A DNA stretch of 64,000 nucleotides from Klebsiella spallanzanii (GCF_902158555.1 NZ_CABGGS010000046.1:186001-250000); one strand, 5' to 3'; positions 49,757 through 58,262 are shown, numbered from the stretch's first letter. Numbers and translations are program-made. Notes: a model not told the origin generated them from the letters alone.

Positions 49757-50008
49757 ATGATTCCGTATGATGAAGTTCTGCAAAAAGTCTGTGAAATGAT
49801 TTGTGACGCCAAAGATCTGGAGCCGGATGAAGTTGATGAAAACACGCCCCTTGTTCGGCTGAAGTTAGATAGCCTGGATTACGTCGAGCTGATGGTGCTG
49901 GCCAAACGTGAATTTAACATTACCCTGGAAGCGGACTGGTTTATTCACAATCCGGGAATAACCCTTGGCGAACTGTGCCAGCATATCAGCAAAGAGTCAG
50001 GCAACTGA
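49757..50008 (+). CDS. Acyl carrier protein
   Basis: 83 residues from ATG 49757, which has AAGGA eight bases upstream; an earlier ATG at 49736 lacks a site and is not favoured. The phosphopantetheine attachment serine is S39 in LKLDSLDYVEL, and helix patterns match ACP. The acidic character is typical. It would carry the chain built by the neighbouring ketosynthase, ketoreductase and dehydratase, and is the natural donor for the LpxL-type acyltransferase upstream. One base separates its stop from the next start. Confidence 0.92.
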   Translation: MIPYDEVLQKVCEMICDAKDLEPDEVDENTPLVRLKLDSLDYVELMVLAKREFNITLEADWFIHNPGITLGELCQHISKESGN

Positions 50009-50009
50009 T

Positions 50010-50741
50010 ATGGCGCAACAATGGATACTGGTTACCGGCGGCAGTCGCGGCATTGGTCGGGCGCTGGTCATCGGCCTGGCGCAAGGCTGGAACGTGGTGT
50101 TTACCGGTCGTAATGAGGCGGCGATAAACGCGACTCAGGGGCAATGCGAAAATTCACCCCATTGGGTGCAGGGGTACGCCTGCGACGGTAACGATGAGTC
50201 GCAGGTTGAGCAGCTTGCACAGAAGTTGCTGGCCGAGCATGGCGCGCCTGCGGCGATCATCCACAATGCGGGGATTGCTCGCGATGGCCTGCATATTCAT
50301 CAGGATGCTGCGCTCTGGCGCGAGGTGCTGGAAACCAACGTGATCTCCATGATTAACTGGAATCGCATTCTCCTCCCGGCAATGCTGATGCAGCGGCATG
50401 GCTCCATCGTGCTGATGTCGTCGGTCAGCGCGCTAAAGGGCAACGTCGGGCAAACGGCTTATGCCGCGAGTAAAGCGGCAATGAGCGGTATCGCGCGTTC
50501 GCTGGCCCTGGAGGTTGGACGCTTTGGTATTCGGGTGAACTGCCTTGCGCCGGGGCTGATTCGCACAGAGATGCTTGAAGAGATACCCGCTCAAAAATTA
50601 AAAGAGATGCGTCAGTCAATTCCGTTACGTAGGCTTGGTGAAACCGATGATGTGCTGCAGGCGGTTGCTTTTTTAATTGGCGAAGGGAGTCAATATATGA
50701 CCGGGCAAACCCTGGTGCTGGACGGTGGATTGAGCGCCTGA
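50010..50741 (+). CDS. 3-oxoacyl-ACP reductase (FabG-like SDR)
   Basis: 243 residues from ATG 50010. Rossmann motif VTGGSRGIGRAL, NAG (IIHNAGIARDG), and the S-Y-K catalytic set (LMSSVSALKGNVGQTAYAASKAA), with the C-terminal MTGQTLVLDGG. It reduces beta-ketoacyl-ACP. Last gene of the train that starts at 39177. No enoyl reductase follows, so the chain may remain unsaturated or hydroxylated unless host FabI acts. Confidence 0.92.
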   Translation: MAQQWILVTGGSRGIGRALVIGLAQGWNVVFTGRNEAAINATQGQCENSPHWVQGYACDGNDESQVEQLAQKLLAEHGAPAAIIHNAGIARDGLHIHQDAALWREVLETNVISMINWNRILLPAMLMQRHGSIVLMSSVSALKGNVGQTAYAASKAAMSGIARSLALEVGRFGIRVNCLAPGLIRTEMLEEIPAQKLKEMRQSIPLRRLGETDDVLQAVAFLIGEGSQYMTGQTLVLDGGLSA

Positions 50742-50756
50742 GTAAGTCAGGCTGTT

Positions 50757-51962
50757 TCAGGATTTAAATGGGGTTGTGAGTTGCTCTATGTGGCTCATAA
50801 ACCCACTTATCTCTTCAGCGGTAGTCTGATAAATTTGTATTATCTGCGAGGAATATTGTGCGGCCAACGACATAATAAATTGAGACATTTCATCACCACC
50901 ATGATTATTTTTAACCAGCTGAGCTAGCGATTTTTCCCCTGAGTGTGAGATGGTTAAAATATGAACAATCTGGCGGCTAATTGCGATAAGCATCGCTTCT
51001 GGTTCAAGGGTTTTATCGCTAAATTTATACGGATTAGGGCTATTTTGCATCATCACCCACTCAGAAATATCATCAATTCCTTCAATGAGATAGTGCGTTC
51101 TCTTTATTTTATTTGCCGCAGATAAACGCTTTTGTGGCGGACTGTGATTTAGGCTAGAGATATTATGCAATAACCCTCCAATCTCGATTTTCAACGTCTG
51201 CGTTGTGCTCATTTCTATTTTAGTCGCCAAATAACCAGCAATACGGCCAACGGCTGCGGAATACCATGGAGTCTGCTGGCCAAATTGATCGATGATAAAC
51301 GAGAGTAGTTCAGCGATATCGCGAAGATTATGCAATGAGAGGGTATCGTTATGAATTCCTGATATTTCTTTGATGTAATCGCGATAGTCGGAGGAGGCCA
51401 TAACTGACCAGAAACGCTCATTAGAAGAGAGTATCCTGAAAGCTTGAATATATTCTTCTTTATAGAGAATGTTTGCTCCGGCATTAACAATTTCAAAGAG
51501 TTTTTTATTTAATAAAACAAGATGTTGCGTGCGGTGCTGGCAATAAAGCACATCAAGCCGATCGGCAAAAAATAACAGATGACTCTCTTCGGGAACCAGT
51601 TCGCCTTCGATGTAATGCCCTAACCCACTGCGCCAGTGGGTATGATGGTAACGTACTATCCTACTTAGAGGCCGGAAAAGTGGGATCCGGGTAAGCAATT
51701 CACTACCAACGAGTGCATGGTTATTACATTCATCATCGATGTATTTCAGTGGTTGCAGACGAGATTGTTCATTTAACCCGCCAATATCATGGAGCAGCGC
51801 AGCAAGAACGGTTTTGCGCCGCTGGGCTGGAGATAAATCAACCAGATTAGCCAGGTGAGATGCAATAAATGCCGTTCTGACATGATGCAGACTCAGCTTC
51901 GGATTAATCATATCGATGGTATTTGCGATACTGGCTAACGTAGGAAGTAAATGTATCGTCAT
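50757..51962 (-). CDS. Protein with two HD-GYP-like domains
   Basis: 401 residues from ATG 51962; a TTG at 52001 would add 13. The N-terminal domain has the HD-GYP outline: SLHHVRTAFIASHLA, LLHDIGGLNEQ, HALVGSELLTRIPLFRPLSRIVRYHHTHWRSGLG. The second half repeats it in decayed form (YSAAVGRIAGYLATKIEMS, IGGLLHNISSLN, VMMQNSPNPYKF), where HD has become HN and the GYP region is lost. HD-GYP proteins cleave or bind cyclic di-GMP. The first domain keeps its HD and HH residues but lacks a clear GYP, so activity is uncertain. It faces the ketoreductase gene tail-to-tail, in an AT-rich block. Confidence 0.72.
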   Translation of the reverse strand: MTIHLLPTLASIANTIDMINPKLSLHHVRTAFIASHLANLVDLSPAQRRKTVLAALLHDIGGLNEQSRLQPLKYIDDECNNHALVGSELLTRIPLFRPLSRIVRYHHTHWRSGLGHYIEGELVPEESHLLFFADRLDVLYCQHRTQHLVLLNKKLFEIVNAGANILYKEEYIQAFRILSSNERFWSVMASSDYRDYIKEISGIHNDTLSLHNLRDIAELLSFIIDQFGQQTPWYSAAVGRIAGYLATKIEMSTTQTLKIEIGGLLHNISSLNHSPPQKRLSAANKIKRTHYLIEGIDDISEWVMMQNSPNPYKFSDKTLEPEAMLIAISRQIVHILTISHSGEKSLAQLVKNNHGGDEMSQFIMSLAAQYSSQIIQIYQTTAEEISGFMSHIEQLTTPFKS

Positions 51963-52012
51963 GATATCGTTATAATGTATAATTAATGAGAACAATCTCA
52001 ATTAGTGATTGA

Positions 52013-52486
52013 TTATTTATATCGGCAGCCATATTGCGGTCGCGTTTGGTTACCGAATAAAATAGTATCATCATTGACGAAATTTATATAGATGATTTTA
52101 TCATCATCTGAAGTGCTAAAGAGGGTTTGCTGTGCAATGTCGTCTGGTACATTATCGGTATTATGGCGAATGATTTTTGTTCCAGAGATATGGGATAGAT
52201 GACGGCTGTCATTATATTTTTCTAATGTAAGGACGATACTACGTGAGATGATATATTTTTTATCATTACTGACAAGTAAACCATCAAAGGTGATGAACAA
52301 ACTATTGTTTGAAAAGTCTGCGGATAGTAAACCTTGCGAGTGAATACCACTCTCATTGATATGTAGTGTGAGATCGTACTGAGACTCACAGGAAACAGAC
52401 GGTTGGCGATTTGCAAGAACATGCCAGATTAAAAATGTCATCATTATAAAAATGCTAATGCCAAACGGTAAAAGATATTTACGCAT
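52013..52486 (-). CDS. Small membrane-anchored protein, unknown
   Basis: 157 residues. One N-terminal membrane segment (LLPFGISIFIMMTFLIWHVLA), then a presumably periplasmic domain with two Cys (SVSCESQYDL and QYGCRYK). I do not recognise a family. It overlaps the ToxR-like regulator by 8 bases, with the same strand and order as toxR-toxS-type pairs, so it may be its periplasmic partner. The AT-rich composition is shared with its neighbours and differs from the GC-rich biosynthetic genes. Confidence 0.7.
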   Translation of the reverse strand: MRKYLLPFGISIFIMMTFLIWHVLANRQPSVSCESQYDLTLHINESGIHSQGLLSADFSNNSLFITFDGLLVSNDKKYIISRSIVLTLEKYNDSRHLSHISGTKIIRHNTDNVPDDIAQQTLFSTSDDDKIIYINFVNDDTILFGNQTRPQYGCRYK

Positions 52487-53228
52487 TTTTTATTTCCTTA
52501 TAATAGTAACTATGGCATTGGTTTTTTTTAGTATCGCACTCAAGAATGAATATATCCTTATAAATGCCCAATTCAGCACTGTCATTAATTTTATGTTTAA
52601 AAAAGTAGAGTTTCTTAGCGATGGAACAATCAATGTCTGAAAGAAATAGTTTGTTATTTTTGATAGTGTCGAGGATTTCCGATGCAGGAAGATCGTTTGA
52701 TGTGTAAATAGTACACTTATCCTGAGTGGCAATAAATTCGGTTGGCTTTTTTTTGTTAGATAAATAGTAAGGAAATAGTATTAAGATAATTATAAAAAAT
52801 AAAAGAATTGTATAGGTTTTACGTTGTATCCAGATAAACGTACGCTCAGGAGGTTCAGGGGTTCCCTCGGGGAGAGTGAAGGAAGGGTGATAATCACTAT
52901 CGGTAGTGACAATAATATCATCGGAAACCTTAAAGCCGATTCGCGGTACGGTAACGATCACGTTTTTCTCAATGCCAAGATCGGAAAGGCTGCGGCGGAG
53001 CGTTGAGATATACTGATTTAGATTGCTATTGGAAGGTCTGGCCCCATATTTCTCAAACACTGTCTGAAAAATATCTACACGAGAGATAATATCCCCCCGG
53101 TATTGTAACAAAGTGGTAAGAAGGCGAGCCGATGTGGCCGATAGTTCTATACAATCGCCGGTCAACAGGTTGACCAGAGAGGCCTCTTCAGTATCAAAAG
53201 TGATAAAACCCTCTATATCGAACCTCAT
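52479..53228 (-). CDS. ToxR/CadC-like membrane-bound transcription regulator
   Basis: 249 residues from ATG 53228. The ATG at 53240 is the leading part of the Shine-Dalgarno GGAGGT for this start, so the shorter form is chosen. The N-terminal OmpR-type winged helix (about 5-105: SATSARLLTTLLQYRGDIISRVDIFQTVFEKYG; LNQYISTLRRSLSDLGIEKNVIVTVPRIGFKV) is followed by a membrane segment (YTILLFFIIILILFPYYL) and a periplasmic domain of about 85 residues with Cys pairs (DKCTIY, DIDCSIA, ECDTKKNQC). It can sense the cell envelope and bind DNA directly. It may drive the fimbrial or peptide operons. Confidence 0.85.
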   Translation of the reverse strand: MRFDIEGFITFDTEEASLVNLLTGDCIELSATSARLLTTLLQYRGDIISRVDIFQTVFEKYGARPSNSNLNQYISTLRRSLSDLGIEKNVIVTVPRIGFKVSDDIIVTTDSDYHPSFTLPEGTPEPPERTFIWIQRKTYTILLFFIIILILFPYYLSNKKKPTEFIATQDKCTIYTSNDLPASEILDTIKNNKLFLSDIDCSIAKKLYFFKHKINDSAELGIYKDIFILECDTKKNQCHSYYYKEIKNA

Positions 53229-53399
53229 TTTTACCTCCATACGGATTTAAAAGTTTACTCGCTACCTTAGAGTTTTTAGTGTAAAAATGCATTAATTTTA
53301 GATAAAAATACCGATTAAATTGAAATTTAAAGCTAATGTTGCTGCGTTAATGTTGCGAAGCCATACTGTCATTTTTTAAGTGGCAGAAGGAACTGACGC

Positions 53400-53717
53400 A
53401 TGAAAATTGACATCTCATCCTGTACCCCTGATTTACACCATGATTCTGGTACCGTTGTTGAAAGCATAAGATTATTGATGACCGACATGGGCATTAATAA
53501 ATTCATCGGAGTGAGTGTACCTGAACAGGAATATATTCTCAGTGTATTAAAAGAGCATGAGCCTGAGGGGTTGTTTACTCGTGAATTAGCTGACAAATGT
53601 AAAATGTCAATATATAAAACAAGACATTTATTACTGCCGCTGGAGCAGTGTGGTCAGGTAGCCAGAATAAAAGTTAAAAAACATCATAAATGGTATTTTT
53701 ATAATAAGCATAATTGA
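53400..53717 (+). CDS. PapI/FaeA-like fimbrial regulator
   Basis: 105 residues with a winged-helix region EYILSVLKEHEPEGLFTRELADKCKMSIYKTRHLLLPLEQCGQVARIKVKKHHKWYF. It resembles PapI/FaeA, small partners that switch fimbrial expression, with about 45 extra N-terminal residues. It lies divergent from the ToxR-like gene at the right edge of the island, whose left edge is the fimbrial operon. Family assignment by pattern. Confidence 0.72.
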   Translation: MKIDISSCTPDLHHDSGTVVESIRLLMTDMGINKFIGVSVPEQEYILSVLKEHEPEGLFTRELADKCKMSIYKTRHLLLPLEQCGQVARIKVKKHHKWYFYNKHN

Positions 53718-54753
53718 TATTGAGACTTATACTAACAAGAGGTAAGAATGTTTGCAATAAAGGCGGTGTTTTTAGATACTTTTATACTATTCTAATATTC
53801 AGAAGTGGTTAAAACCTCGCAGATAACAGAGAATATTCTTAGATCTGGTTTTATTCACTTCTGAAATAGATGTCGTTTTGTCATTTATGTATCAGTTGAT
53901 AGTATTGCTGGGCAGATATACCCGTCATACTTCAAGTTGCTTATGTGTTGGCTACGAATTACTCGGCCCATCCATGGGCCTCGCCCTGACGGGCCGTCGC
54001 AAGCGATGTTCAAATCTGCTCCTGGCAGATTTGTCGCTCACCCCAGTCACATAGTTATCTATGCTCCTGGGGATTAATGAGAGGCTCCTGCCTCTCACCG
54101 GAGGCCAGCCTTCGGCTGGTCAAATTCGTTCCCGACGAATTTGTCACTCCCTTGCCGCCTTTAAGCAACTCGAATTATTTAGGGTATATAGCTATTGTAG
54201 AGAGGTTTATCCCTAAAGGAAGCTAGAGTCTAATAGAACGGTTTTGTTGTGTGTTGGTTCTGTAGTTGTTTGATATTTGTTTTAATTGTTTGTATTTTAC
54301 ATTGAATGTTTTGATTTTGTTTATTGGTGCGTGTGCTCATAAATTAATGCTCTGTGCGATTTTAATTATGCTTGTTTCGATTCTGGGGACTCATCATTTA
54401 ACTAATGGCTAAGGTTATCATTCTATGACATCACATTAATAATGTGATGTGGCGTCTATTTGTCAAAGAAATAATGTGATCGGGTTCAATTTTTCTCAAA
54501 GCAAATGAATCTTCACTCCGAATTTATACGATTACCCGTCATCATCTCAGGAATACTCAAAGCCAATTGATGTTATCAATTCCAATATGTTGGACAAATT
54601 TAACGTGATGTTGTCGAAAAATAATTAACAATACGACGGAGAGCGTCAATTGAGCCCTTATTTGATATTGAATAATAAAAACGCAGCGCTAATCACGTTA
54701 CTGTATGGCTAAAGATTATTGTTATCAAACATTCAGCTTAAAAGGAGTACAAG
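53718..54753. other. Non-coding interval between island and fucO-like gene
   Basis: About 1 kb without a convincing gene. It contains a long ERIC element (53917-54190), then very AT-rich sequence 54191-54720. TATGTTGGACAAAT at 54586-54599 resembles the FCD-type GntR operator (GTnnnAC core). A ribosome site AAAAGGAGT precedes ATG 54754. The boundary of the accessory island probably lies here. Confidence 0.6.
53917..54190. repeat. ERIC element, enlarged by two internal insertions
   Basis: Starts TATACCCGTCATACTTCAAG and ends GGGTATAT, with the ERIC core (CTCACCCCAGTCAC, CTCCTGGGGATT) inside. It is 274 bases against about 127 for a standard ERIC. Extra blocks contain hairpins CAAATCTGC / GCAGATTTG (54011-54033) and CAAATTCGT / ACGAATTTG (54121-54143). 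Confidence 0.88.
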
Positions 54754-55905
54754 ATGGCCTACAGAATGATTTTAAACGAAACCTCTTATTTTGGCGCGGG
54801 CTCGATTAGCTGCATTGTCGATGAAGTCAAAAAGCGTGGTTTCAAAAAAGCATTGGTTGTGACTGACGAGGATCTGATTCGTTTTAAGGTTGCGACTAAA
54901 GTATTTGATATCCTTGAGAGCGCCGGATTAGCTTATAGCGTCTTTGATAAAGTGGTCCCAAACCCAACCATTGAAGTTGTGCAGCAGGGCGTTGAAGCAT
55001 TTAAACAATCTGGTGCTGACTACCTGATCGCTATCGGCGGCGGATCGCCGCAGGATACCAGCAAGGCGGTGGGGATCATCATTAATAACCCTGAATTTGC
55101 AGATGTCCGCAGCCTGGAAGGCGGGGCCGATACTAAAAATGCCGCCGTGCCGATGATTGCGATTCCAACTACCGCCGGTACGGCTGCGGAGGTCACCATC
55201 AACTACGTGATTACCGATGTGCAAAATCGCCGCAAGTTTGTTTGCTACGATCCGCACGATATTCCGGTGGTGGCAATTATTGATGCCGAAATGATGGCCA
55301 GCATGCCTGCCAGCCTGAAAGCAGCGACCGGCGTGGATGCCCTGACTCACGCTATTGAAGGGTATATTACTAAGGGTGCGTGGGAGCTGACGGACATGAT
55401 GCACCTTAAAGCGATTGAGGTCATTGGTCGTTCATTACGCGCTTCGGTACAGGGAGACGCGCAGGGGGCAGAGGGTATGGCTCTGGGGCAATATATTGCC
55501 GGGATGGGCTTCTCTAACGTCGGGCTGGGATTAGTACATGGGATGGCGCACCCGCTGGGCGCTTTCTACGGTACGCCACATGGCGTCGCTAACGCGGTGC
55601 TGCTGCCGCATATTATGGCTTATAACGCCGAATTTACCGGCGAGAAATATCGTGATATCGCGGTGGCTTTAGGAAATAAACAGGCAGTAACCATGCCGAT
55701 TGCCGAAGCGCGCAAGGCGGCGATAGAGGCCGTGGCGCAGCTAAACCGCGACGTGAATATCCCGGCGCGTCTGCGCGATGTGGGTATGAAAGAAGAAGAC
55801 ATTGATGCACTTGCCGCAGCAGCTCTGGCGGACGTCTGTACCGGCGGTAACCCGCGTGATACGAATCTGGAAGAGATTAAAGCGCTGTATCGGGCAATTT
55901 TCTAA
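54754..55905 (+). CDS. fucO: Lactaldehyde reductase-like iron-dependent alcohol dehydrogenase
   Basis: 383 residues, the length of E. coli FucO and very similar throughout: SGADYLIAIGGGSPQDTSKAVGI for NAD binding, and metal ligands in ATGVDALTHAIEGY (Asp, His), GLVHGMAHPLGAF (His) and TPHGVANA (His). Group III Fe-dependent ADH that interconverts L-lactaldehyde and 1,2-propanediol. It is not in a fuc operon here. Its neighbours (GntR, TRAP transporter, SDR, RspA/ManD-like) suggest a role in another sugar-acid or diol pathway, so it may be a FucO paralogue rather than FucO itself. Confidence 0.82.
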   Translation: MAYRMILNETSYFGAGSISCIVDEVKKRGFKKALVVTDEDLIRFKVATKVFDILESAGLAYSVFDKVVPNPTIEVVQQGVEAFKQSGADYLIAIGGGSPQDTSKAVGIIINNPEFADVRSLEGGADTKNAAVPMIAIPTTAGTAAEVTINYVITDVQNRRKFVCYDPHDIPVVAIIDAEMMASMPASLKAATGVDALTHAIEGYITKGAWELTDMMHLKAIEVIGRSLRASVQGDAQGAEGMALGQYIAGMGFSNVGLGLVHGMAHPLGAFYGTPHGVANAVLLPHIMAYNAEFTGEKYRDIAVALGNKQAVTMPIAEARKAAIEAVAQLNRDVNIPARLRDVGMKEEDIDALAAAALADVCTGGNPRDTNLEEIKALYRAIF

Positions 55906-55976
55906 CGAAATAAGCCAGCCGTTGCCGGTTACAATACCGGCAACGGAGTGACGTAGTTAGTGGGAAAGGCGGTTAC

Positions 55977-56702
55977 TCAATCGTTGCCGTTTGTCAAAGA
56001 CTTAATCTTATCAATCGCGGTGACGTTCTCTGACATTGCTTCATTAAGGACTTTCACCGCCGTGCTGGCATCGCGATTTTTAATCGACATATAAACTTTG
56101 ATATGGGCTTCCACGCTCTCAAGGGTAATGCCCAGCGCGCGGTTAAGCTCTTCAAGGTAGTAGTAATAAATATCTTTAATGGAATTCATTACGTTATAGA
56201 AAACGCTATTATGCGATGCTCTGACTATCGCCAGGTGGAACGCGTAGTCCGCAGCAGAATATTTTTTATAATCGCCTTTGTTGATGAGCATATCGTTGAG
56301 CGCTTGCTCAAGCTGGAGAATATCTTCCTCAGTGGCATGGGTGACGGCCAGCTCCACGCATTTGAACTCCACGGTTTGACGGAAGATCATCATGTCGTGA
56401 AACTCTTCGCGGCTAAGATGCATGATTGGGCGAGGATCGTTGTTCAGCATCTGCGGTATAAAGTGATCGCTAACATAGCTGCCGCTTCCCTGTCTGGTGA
56501 CGACAATGCCGAGATCGCGAAAACGCTGGACTGCGCTGCGCACGCTGACCCGACTGACGTTAAAGGAAGTTGTAAGCTCCGCTTCTGAAGGGAGTCGGCT
56601 ACCCGGAGGCCAACTGCCATCCAGCAGCTTTGCGCTTATCTGATCATAAATTTCATTTACAACATTCTGTTTTTGAATGGATTTTATGCTCAAGATGGAC
56701 AT
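55977..56702 (-). CDS. GntR-family regulator, FadR/FCD subfamily
   Basis: 241 residues from ATG 56702 (MSILSIKSIQKQNVVNEIYDQI); the longer frame to 56783 adds unlikely residues. GntR winged helix (WPPGSRLPSEAELTTSFNVSRVSVRSAVQRFRDLGIVVTRQGSGSYV), then an all-helical FCD effector domain with metal-site-type residues (DYAFHLAIVRASHNSVF; EAHIKVYMSI). It lies beside the TRAP transporter and between the catabolic genes, and likely represses them until a sugar acid is present. Confidence 0.9.
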   Translation of the reverse strand: MSILSIKSIQKQNVVNEIYDQISAKLLDGSWPPGSRLPSEAELTTSFNVSRVSVRSAVQRFRDLGIVVTRQGSGSYVSDHFIPQMLNNDPRPIMHLSREEFHDMMIFRQTVEFKCVELAVTHATEEDILQLEQALNDMLINKGDYKKYSAADYAFHLAIVRASHNSVFYNVMNSIKDIYYYYLEELNRALGITLESVEAHIKVYMSIKNRDASTAVKVLNEAMSENVTAIDKIKSLTNGND

Positions 56703-56802
56703 CCAGGTTAGTATCACAAAGTGCTCTATTCTATAGTAATTCCTATTTAGAACAAAGCTGTTGGGAGAGGCGTGATAACTCACGCACCATCAATATTATG
56801 AT

Positions 56803-56930
56803 ATATACCCAAAATAATTCGAGTTGCAGGAAGGAGGCGACGCAGTGAATCCCCAGGAGCTTACTCTAGTAAGTGACTGGGGTGAGCGAGGAAAGCCAAC
56901 GCACATGCAACTTGAAGTATGAAGGGTATA
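56803..56930. repeat. ERIC element, standard length
   Basis: 128 bases from TATACCCAAAATAATTCGAG to GAAGGGTATA, with the central GTGAATCCCCAGGAGC and AAGTAAGTGACTGGGGTG-type core in one continuous copy (read TAGTAAGTGACTGGGG here). It is the reference-length copy of the three in this window and lies between the GntR and dctM-type genes. Confidence 0.93.
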
Positions 56931-56981
56931 GCTGGTTATTTAAACAAAATCCCCGACCCTATTTGGCCGGGTTTAAATTAA

Positions 56982-58259
56982 TCAGCTCATCAACGACAGC
57001 GGAAATAGCACCAGCTGTGGGAAGATCGCTAATAATAACAGTACCGAAATACATGCCAGTAAGAATGGCCAAATCCCTTTCACCAGCTGATCCATGCTCA
57101 TTTTCCCGATGCCGCAGATAACGTTCAGCACAGTGCCCACCGGCGGCGTAATTAGACCAATAGAGGTATTCATCACAAACAGCACGCCAAAATAAACCGG
57201 ATCAATTCCCGCTATTTTAATAATCGGAACCAGCACCGGCGTCATCACCAGAATGGTCGGCGTCAGATCCATCGCCGTACCGATGATAAAAATCAATAAC
57301 ATAAGTGTAAGAATTAAAAGCGTCTGATTATGCATGACCGGCGCCAGGAGTTCGCTCAGCTGTGCCGGTATATTTGCTGCGGCAATCAGCCATGCTGAAA
57401 CCGAGGCGGCTGCCACCAGGAACATAATGACTGCCGTTGTTTTGGCGGCATTCAGCATCAGCCCGTACAAATCACTCAGGCGGATCCCTTTATAAATAAA
57501 CACACCAACAAACAGCGAATATCCGGCGGCAATGACTGCGGCTTCTGTCGGGGTAAACAGGCCAATACGCAGTCCGCCGACGATAACGATCGGTAACAGC
57601 AGCGCCCAGAACCCTTCCAGCGTTTTTTTACCGCGTTCGCGGAACGACACTTTCGCCGTGGTTGTGACATTTTCTTTTTTGGCCAGGAACCGCCAGGTCA
57701 GTAATAATACCGCCCCCATCATAATGCCCGGAAATATTCCCGCCAGGAACAGTTTGGTAATGGAGATTTGCCCCGTTACGCCGTACAGGATCATCGCAAC
57801 GGATGGCGGAATGACTGGCGCAATAATACCGCCTGCGCCAATCAGGCCGCCGGTACGGTTAAGGCGATATCCTGCTTCACGCATCATCGGCAGCAGGATA
57901 GCCGCCAGCGCAGCGGTATCTGCCGCGGCCGAACCGGACAGGGAGGCCATAATAATGGCGGCGAATACGGCGACATAGCCCATTCCTCCCCGGACGTGGC
58001 CGACCCAGGCCATGGCAATACTGATGATCCTTTTTGTCATCCCTCCGGCATTCATAAATTCACCGGCCATCATAAAAAATGGCACCGCCAGCAGAGGGAA
58101 GTTATTGGCCCCGTTCCACATATTTTGCGTAATAATCTGGACATCGGTGATGTCCAGATAACACATTAAAGAAATGGCGCAAATCATCAGCGAAAATGCG
58201 ATGGGTAAACCAATGAACATTGACGCCAGCAGCGAGCCGGCGAATATTAATAACGCCAT
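56982..58259 (-). CDS. TRAP transporter large permease, DctM type
   Basis: 425 residues with about 12 membrane segments. The family motif ASLSGSAAADTAALAAILLPMMREAGY and IPPSVAMILYG are clear, and NTSIGLITPPVGTVLNV near the C-terminus is typical. It couples Na+ to uptake of a dicarboxylate or sugar acid delivered by a binding protein. It directly follows the DctQ-type gene (3 bases). Its binding-protein gene upstream is broken by stops. Confidence 0.93.
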   Translation of the reverse strand: MALLIFAGSLLASMFIGLPIAFSLMICAISLMCYLDITDVQIITQNMWNGANNFPLLAVPFFMMAGEFMNAGGMTKRIISIAMAWVGHVRGGMGYVAVFAAIIMASLSGSAAADTAALAAILLPMMREAGYRLNRTGGLIGAGGIIAPVIPPSVAMILYGVTGQISITKLFLAGIFPGIMMGAVLLLTWRFLAKKENVTTTAKVSFRERGKKTLEGFWALLLPIVIVGGLRIGLFTPTEAAVIAAGYSLFVGVFIYKGIRLSDLYGLMLNAAKTTAVIMFLVAAASVSAWLIAAANIPAQLSELLAPVMHNQTLLILTLMLLIFIIGTAMDLTPTILVMTPVLVPIIKIAGIDPVYFGVLFVMNTSIGLITPPVGTVLNVICGIGKMSMDQLVKGIWPFLLACISVLLLLAIFPQLVLFPLSLMS

Positions 58260-58262
58260 AAT

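Noticed and set aside
39177-50741. Aryl polyene gene cluster
   Set aside because: Shares KS, KR, DH, ACP and acyltransferase types, but has only one KS and one ACP, no aryl starter ligase or ammonia-lyase, and adds a peptide precursor with a C39 exporter.
54191-54753. Hidden small gene in the AT-rich stretch before the fucO-like gene
   Set aside because: No frame with a ribosome site and plausible protein composition was seen.
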